From: Planctomycetota bacterium | Lineage (GTDB): Bacteria > Planctomycetota > Planctomycetia > Pirellulales > Thermoguttaceae | Assembly: GCA_021784975.1 (NCBI GenBank) | Contig: JAJYGU010000192.1 | Location: forward strand, 1-6,037 | Direction of reading: 5' to 3' | Length of the DNA: 6,037 bases | Shown here: piece by piece, positions 4,073 to 6,037 of the stretch | How positions within the stretch are numbered: position 1 is the first letter of the stretch | Layout of the letters: each line of letters begins with the position of its first letter | The notes under the pieces: generated by a model | The model's database searches: none | Told to the model about the DNA's origin: nothing | Seen by the model: the letters and a program-made list of their open reading frames with translations, nothing else | Made by a program: the position numbers and the translations under genes

Positions 4073-6037
4073 TCAGTAGTTGACCCATTTCTGATAGTCT
4101 AGGTCCCCCGCGAAGCAGTCGCCCCATTCATCATAGCGATCTAGGTCGAGGTTGCACTTGATCCCTCGTGCATCCAGTACGCCTCGGACGATGCCACAAT
4201 AAAATTGGCATTCATAGGGCTGATGGGCCGGATCATCGGCACTTGCAACAGCCTCAGAGTAGTGTGCGTCGCGGGCGAGCGCGAACGCCTGAAAGTACCG
4301 CGGACCTGGCCGTACGAGGCAGTGGTACAAAGTGCAGGCCATCACCCCGCTCACGGCGAGGCGTCGTTTCAAGGCTCGCGGGAGATCATCGACGCTCCTT
4401 GCAAATGTAACCGTTCTCATCGCTTCGATTCGTGAGGATGCGTCGGGGATCCTTTGCGACGCGCGCAAGGCAGCGCGATAAACCGCATCACGGACCTCGA
4501 CCGCTGCATCCTGCCTCCATAGTTCGCTGAGCACGGTCTCTATCGTCTGGCACATCGTCTGCCCGTCGGTCGTCGGCCCAGCAGTGTGGATCGCGACGAC
4601 GAAGTCCCCAGCAAGGGATTCCGCGCCGGCTAAGTTGAATGTGGGCATTATTTTCTGAAATCCTTCAGACATGCCGGCCAGCTTATTCCGGGCCTCACGG
4701 AGGGTTGCGGCGGAACTCTGCCGATCACCAGCTAGCGCCTGCAGGGCGCCAATTGTCGCAAGGTTGGACACCCTAGAACCGATGTCTGCGGGTTCGCTGA
4801 CACTGCTCGCTTTTACCATCTCCAGCGTTTCTCTGAGCGTCGCCAACGCACCGGTAGTATCGTGTGCGTATCCTTGGTAACGTGCAATATCAATAAAACG
4901 CAGCGCTCTGGTTCGAGTTTCGCGTCGCGCGCTCTGGAGACAGCGTTCAAAAAGCCTACGTGATGCTTCCGCTTTCCCAGCACGGGCTAGCGCGGCGGCT
5001 GCAAGCCGATCGTACGGAGCATACCACCACAGGTTGCCACCCAAACGTGATGCCATCTCAGACGCTCGCGACAGCGTTTGTGTCGAGCCATCTCGATCCC
5101 CGTTACGCGCCTGCTCCGCGGCACACCTTGCCAAAACGAACACGTTCACGGCATCGCCCTTGTCGTTCCCGCGAACCACGTCTGCTACTCGAAGCGCCTG
5201 TGTAAACTGCTGTGCATGCAGTAGTGCCCCAATAACTCTCTGTGCCGCGCTCGCACGATTCATTTCGGTCGCACTTGAGACCCGCTTCACGGCAAGGTCC
5301 GTTGCGGCCGCAAAGGCGGCGGCGGCGTCCGTGGCGTGCGCGGTGCGCGCCAAAGCCGCGCCAATGACAATGAAGGTGTCTTCGTCCTTATCTGGCATTT
5401 GCTCCACCGTAGCCACGGCCTGCTCAACAAGCCCGGCTTGCGCCTGCGCCTTGGCAATGTCCGCCAGAACATGTGATCTGCTTTCAGCTTTCAGGCCCCC
5501 GGCCAGTTGGAGCGCTTCTTCAAAGGTCCTGAGGGCGCCATGTACGTCGCCCGAATCGGCTTGCAATTCGGCGACGGAGGCTAGGGCCGCAGCCGTTTTG
5601 GTGGGATCAGCTTTGTAGCGTGCGGCTTTCAGGGCCGCGTTGAGCAACCAAGGCACGCTCGGTCCGGTCTCAATATCGAAATCATCGTTGAGATCGCCTT
5701 TCAGCGCCGGCGTCTGGGTGCCGTTGAACTTGCGCATTACATAGGCTTTGGTTTCACGATTGGCATACCCGTAGAGATCGACGAGCGAGACCCGGCCTTT
5801 GCCTTCGGCGTCGGCTTTGCCTTCCAGACCTTCTAACAAGAAATGCATGAACACCCCGTGGCCGAAGTCTTGGTCCTCCATCGAAATCTGGCCCGGCGCG
5901 CAACTGGTAAGCATCAAGATCCCCTTCGGCGGCCGCTCCAGCGACGCCGCAAACTGCTTCACCCCCTCGCTGGGCAACACGCCTTTCTGACCGGCTTGGC
6001 GCGGGTCGTTCCGGCAGGCATCCACCAGGACCAGTTT
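4073..6037 (-). CDS. Caspase-family (peptidase C14) protein with C-terminal TPR-like repeats, N-terminus beyond right edge
   Basis: The reading frame is open to the window edge (first visible residues KLVLVDACRNDPR), so the start and the His motif lie outside; 654 residues are visible. Cys8 in VDACRNDP is the presumed catalytic cysteine, in the standard context of bacterial caspase-like proteins. Further family features are LMLTSCAPGQ (41-50), HGVFMHFLLEGLEGKADA (60-77) and QTPALKGDLNDDFDI (108-122). From about 135 to 590 the protein is almost wholly helical, with degenerate TPR-like motifs such as LASVAELQADSGDVHGALRT and IGALQALAGDRQSSAATLRE, a likely protein-binding or sensor arm. The last 90 residues are Cys-rich (568, 573, 610, 614, 628, 641) and unrecognised. 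The gene ends TGG GTC AAC TAC TGA. It lies 158 nt before the CHAP gene, possibly in a separate transcript because of the hairpins between. Localisation cannot be judged without the N-terminus. Confidence 0.88.
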   Translation of the reverse strand, partial: KLVLVDACRNDPRQAGQKGVLPSEGVKQFAASLERPPKGILMLTSCAPGQISMEDQDFGHGVFMHFLLEGLEGKADAEGKGRVSLVDLYGYANRETKAYVMRKFNGTQTPALKGDLNDDFDIETGPSVPWLLNAALKAARYKADPTKTAAALASVAELQADSGDVHGALRTFEEALQLAGGLKAESRSHVLADIAKAQAQAGLVEQAVATVEQMPDKDEDTFIVIGAALARTAHATDAAAAFAAATDLAVKRVSSATEMNRASAAQRVIGALLHAQQFTQALRVADVVRGNDKGDAVNVFVLARCAAEQARNGDRDGSTQTLSRASEMASRLGGNLWWYAPYDRLAAAALARAGKAEASRRLFERCLQSARRETRTRALRFIDIARYQGYAHDTTGALATLRETLEMVKASSVSEPADIGSRVSNLATIGALQALAGDRQSSAATLREARNKLAGMSEGFQKIMPTFNLAGAESLAGDFVVAIHTAGPTTDGQTMCQTIETVLSELWRQDAAVEVRDAVYRAALRASQRIPDASSRIEAMRTVTFARSVDDLPRALKRRLAVSGVMACTLYHCLVRPGPRYFQAFALARDAHYSEAVASADDPAHQPYECQFYCGIVRGVLDARGIKCNLDLDRYDEWGDCFAGDLDYQKWVNY

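Noticed and set aside
3918..4127. Minus-strand 69-codon frame across the gap between the caspase-TPR and CHAP genes
   Set aside because: It overlaps the end of the caspase-TPR gene in another frame, translates straight through the REP-like hairpin, and resembles no known protein.
1..6037. tRNA, rRNA or other RNA genes, and transposase genes
   Set aside because: No cloverleaf, rRNA-like stretch or transposase motif was seen; nearly all sequence is covered by the four coding regions.

Overview
The window is GC-rich bacterial DNA. All four recognisable genes lie on the minus strand, so transcription runs from high to low coordinates. The content suggests a planctomycete, probably near Pirellulales: several exported caspase-like proteins together, a DUF4189-like tail, long Pro/Ala/Ser linkers and abundant short palindromic repeats. 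This is an inference from gene style and remembered repeat types, not a database match.

Layout in transcription order. (1) 6037-4073 is the C-terminal part of a caspase-family (peptidase C14) protein. It enters from the right edge just before the catalytic-Cys motif VDACRNDP and continues into a long TPR-like helical-repeat region and a Cys-rich tail. (2) A 158-bp gap follows, with a perfect 8-bp-stem hairpin that looks like a REP element. (3) 3914-2097 encodes an exported CHAP-domain (NlpC/P60-like fold) protein with a PsbP/DcrB-like middle domain. Its N-terminal linker is built largely from GGGACTGTCCC palindromes. (4) 2033-399 encodes an exported three-part protein: caspase-like domain, PDZ-like domain, DUF4189-like domain. 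(5) 388-1 is the start of another exported caspase-like protein, cut by the left edge after its catalytic-His motif SGHG.

Three different caspase-like proteins therefore flank or adjoin a putative peptidoglycan hydrolase. The last three genes form a plausible operon: the gaps are 63 and 10 nt, and the last ribosome-binding site overlaps the preceding stop codon. Three N-termini look like Sec signal peptides, so these products probably act in the periplasm or at the cell surface. A joint role in envelope proteolysis, wall remodelling or regulated lysis is possible but only inferred.

The most unusual structure is in 3264-3612. Seven copies of the palindrome GGGAC-T-GTCCC (six exact, one with one change) sit inside the CHAP gene. 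Six of them pair into three REPIN-like inverted units, two of which are about 91% identical copies of a 91-bp block. The insertions keep the reading frame open and yield repeated Gly-Thr-Val-Pro in the protein. Because the core is a palindrome, it reads GTVP on either strand in the matching frame.
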